From positions 62,001-126,000 of the forward strand of contig NW_025955055.1 of assembly GCF_022376445.1 (NCBI RefSeq): a DNA stretch of 64,000 bases. Reading direction: 5' to 3'. Below, piece after piece: positions 62,710-64,000 of this stretch (the stretch's first letter is position 1; every line of letters starts with the position of its first letter). Below the pieces are notes generated by a model, which saw only the letters and a program-made list of their open reading frames with translations, searched no databases and was not told the DNA's origin. A program made the translations under genes and the position numbers. Source of the DNA: Fomitopsis serialis. Lineage: Eukaryota; Basidiomycota; Agaricomycetes; Polyporales; Fomitopsidaceae.

Positions 62710-62895
62710 AGTCGAAAGAGTCTAGATAGGTAGTGTCAGAGAAAACTGACGTACAGAGTACTGAAAAGTGAGGTTTTATAGTGCAATGTGTTTGCCATGA
62801 AGCGCCTATGGTATCTACATGTCCAGGTCATCCACAGTCCAGTCGACTCCGGCAAACACAAGATAACCCATAATCCATGAATGAAACTAACACCC
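62710..62895. other. Convergent 3' region
   Basis: Short AT-rich gap between the FIST gene (+) and the membrane protein gene (-). Presumably two 3' UTRs. Confidence 0.4.
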
Positions 62896-64000
62896 TCAAC
62901 TCTCCCCGTCCTCCTGTTCATAAGCAGGCGGCGGTTCGCGCAGCAAACCATTCTGCTCCGCCTTCAGCCTATCCACCTCCACCTGCAGTGCCTCGATCTG
63001 CCTCCTCAGCTCCGAGTCGTCGTGCTCTGGAGGCGGGCTCCCCGGAGACGAAGACGACAGAGCCGGCCGGGCCGACAGAGCAGACTGGCGCCGCCGCAGG
63101 TCCGACACGACGATCTCGATGTCGCGCATCTGTCGGGAGAGCTCCTCGCGCTGCATGGACGCTTTTGTGCTCCGTCTGTTCGGACGAAGGGCGATTCGCG
63201 CAGCAGCGGATGCAGATGGCGGCGCGGTGGGACCGTTATCGGTGGGAGTGTTCGACGAAGGCGGCAGGAGGGCGTCTCGAGAAGCGGAAGGTGTGTCTAC
63301 TGGGAAGGCCCACAGGCTCGGCGAGCCGTCTTTCTTGTAAGCACCTCCACCGACTGCCGCGGACCGCGGTTCGGGCGAAGTCGCGGATGGATCCGAGCCG
63401 GTTTCGGAGACGGAGACGGCGGTCGACGGTGCGTTGGCAACGTGAAGAAACCCCGCGGTCGTAGGAGACCTCGAGCAGTCCAGATGCGCACCAGTTGTGG
63501 AAGCGGGAGTGACCTGGCTCATGGATGGATCCACGAAAGGGTCATATTCGCCAGCAGGTCCAAGCCATGAGCGTCCGTCCTCACCGCCACGGACGATCTT
63601 GATCTTGTCCGCACCACTGCGCCTGTAGCGACGATGCCAGTAGATCACGAGGGCGATAATTGCGAACAGGCCGAGTCCGCCGACAACCCCGCCTACGATG
63701 GCCCCTACGGGTGTGCGTTTGGACGATAAGGATACTGAAGTGGTCACTGAGGGACCAGAAGGGGAAGGTACGGTAGCCTGAGAGCTGGTCGTTCCAGCAG
63801 TTGACGTAGCCTGCGTAGTTGCGGAAGATGAGCTCGAAACGACATCTTCAAATCTATGGAGGACCGAGCCTGAGGGGCGTATCTGCGCAGAACGACGGAT
63901 AACGTACGTGTATTGTGCCCAATCGAACGCCAAATATGACGGGCTTGATTCACGCTGAGGCGTCATCACCAGCGTGTGCTGTCCATTCGCCAGTGCCGTG
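62896..64000 (-). CDS. Single-pass membrane protein with Ser/Thr-rich ectodomain (5' end outside window)
   Basis: Open to the window edge, so the N-terminus is missing. Order: the end of a beta-rich ectodomain (LANGQHTLVMTPQRESS, SYLAFDWAQYTYV), a Ser/Thr stretch (SSSSSATTQATSTAGTTSS), one membrane helix with Gly motifs (GAIVGGVVGGLGLFAIIALVIYW) followed by basic HRRYRR, then a long disordered cytosolic tail with a C-terminal coiled coil (ELRRQIEALQVEVDRLK) and a final PPPAYEQED, which has a PPxY core that could bind WW domains. This is the layout of wall-stress-sensor-like basidiomycete membrane proteins. No enzymatic domain is visible. Confidence 0.78.
   Translation of the reverse strand, partial: TALANGQHTLVMTPQRESSPSYLAFDWAQYTYVIRRSAQIRPSGSVLHRFEDVVSSSSSATTQATSTAGTTSSQATVPSPSGPSVTTSVSLSSKRTPVGAIVGGVVGGLGLFAIIALVIYWHRRYRRSGADKIKIVRGGEDGRSWLGPAGEYDPFVDPSMSQVTPASTTGAHLDCSRSPTTAGFLHVANAPSTAVSVSETGSDPSATSPEPRSAAVGGGAYKKDGSPSLWAFPVDTPSASRDALLPPSSNTPTDNGPTAPPSASAAARIALRPNRRSTKASMQREELSRQMRDIEIVVSDLRRRQSALSARPALSSSSPGSPPPEHDDSELRRQIEALQVEVDRLKAEQNGLLREPPPAYEQEDGES

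Overview
The window reads as nuclear DNA of a filamentous basidiomycete, probably an Agaricomycete. The evidence is intron-dense genes with 45-70 bp GT-AG introns, a compact CpG-rich coding landscape, and gene types typical of that group: fused EGT1, a Stealth-type xylosylphosphotransferase-like protein, a WD40/M20 DUG2, a FIST protein and DUF6534-like membrane proteins. I cannot name the species.

Layout: 1-9.5 kb is a decayed, CpG-depleted repeat graveyard, cut by one younger 2.88-kb TA-flanked DNA transposon (3041-5923), with a hAT transposase remnant near 8.3 kb. 9.8-21.4 kb is a dense genic block: SCC2 cohesin loader (+), a Sec14-like lipid-transfer protein (-) diverging from a YPD1-type histidine phosphotransferase (+), and RPAP3 (-). 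22.5-30.2 kb is accessory: a CpG-poor DUF6534-like relic, a degenerate 3' copy of an MFS transporter, a 2.5-kb unclassified repeat and a 1.29-kb foldback palindrome. 32.2-51 kb is genic again: DUG2 (+), a small one-helix protein (-), XPT1-like (-), RRP6 (-), a DHHC palmitoyltransferase (+) and EGT1 (+). 51.9-60.2 kb repeats the accessory theme: a second CpG-poor DUF6534-like relic, then an inverted copy of the 25.3-28.8 kb segment that includes the 3' half of an intact MFS gene. 61.2-64 kb carries a FIST protein (+) and a one-helix membrane protein (-) cut by the window end.

How it fits together: the genes are mostly housekeeping and unrelated in pathway (chromosome cohesion, RNA decay, chaperone assembly, glutathione turnover, ergothioneine synthesis, phosphorelay, palmitoylation). 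They are not an operon or a metabolic cluster. The strongest structural signals are: (i) a ~3.5-kb inverted repeat bracketing ~26 kb of genes, (ii) three blocks with strong CpG loss beside CpG-rich DNA, and (iii) repeated one-base reading-frame breaks in five conserved genes (SCC2, RPAP3, RRP6, the DHHC gene, EGT1). In contrast DUG2, XPT1-like, SEC14-like, YPD1, MFS and FIST splice into uninterrupted frames. I see no convincing previously undescribed multi-gene system. The best candidates for something new are the IS630-like element, the foldback with its pentamer array, and the unclassified repeated segment.
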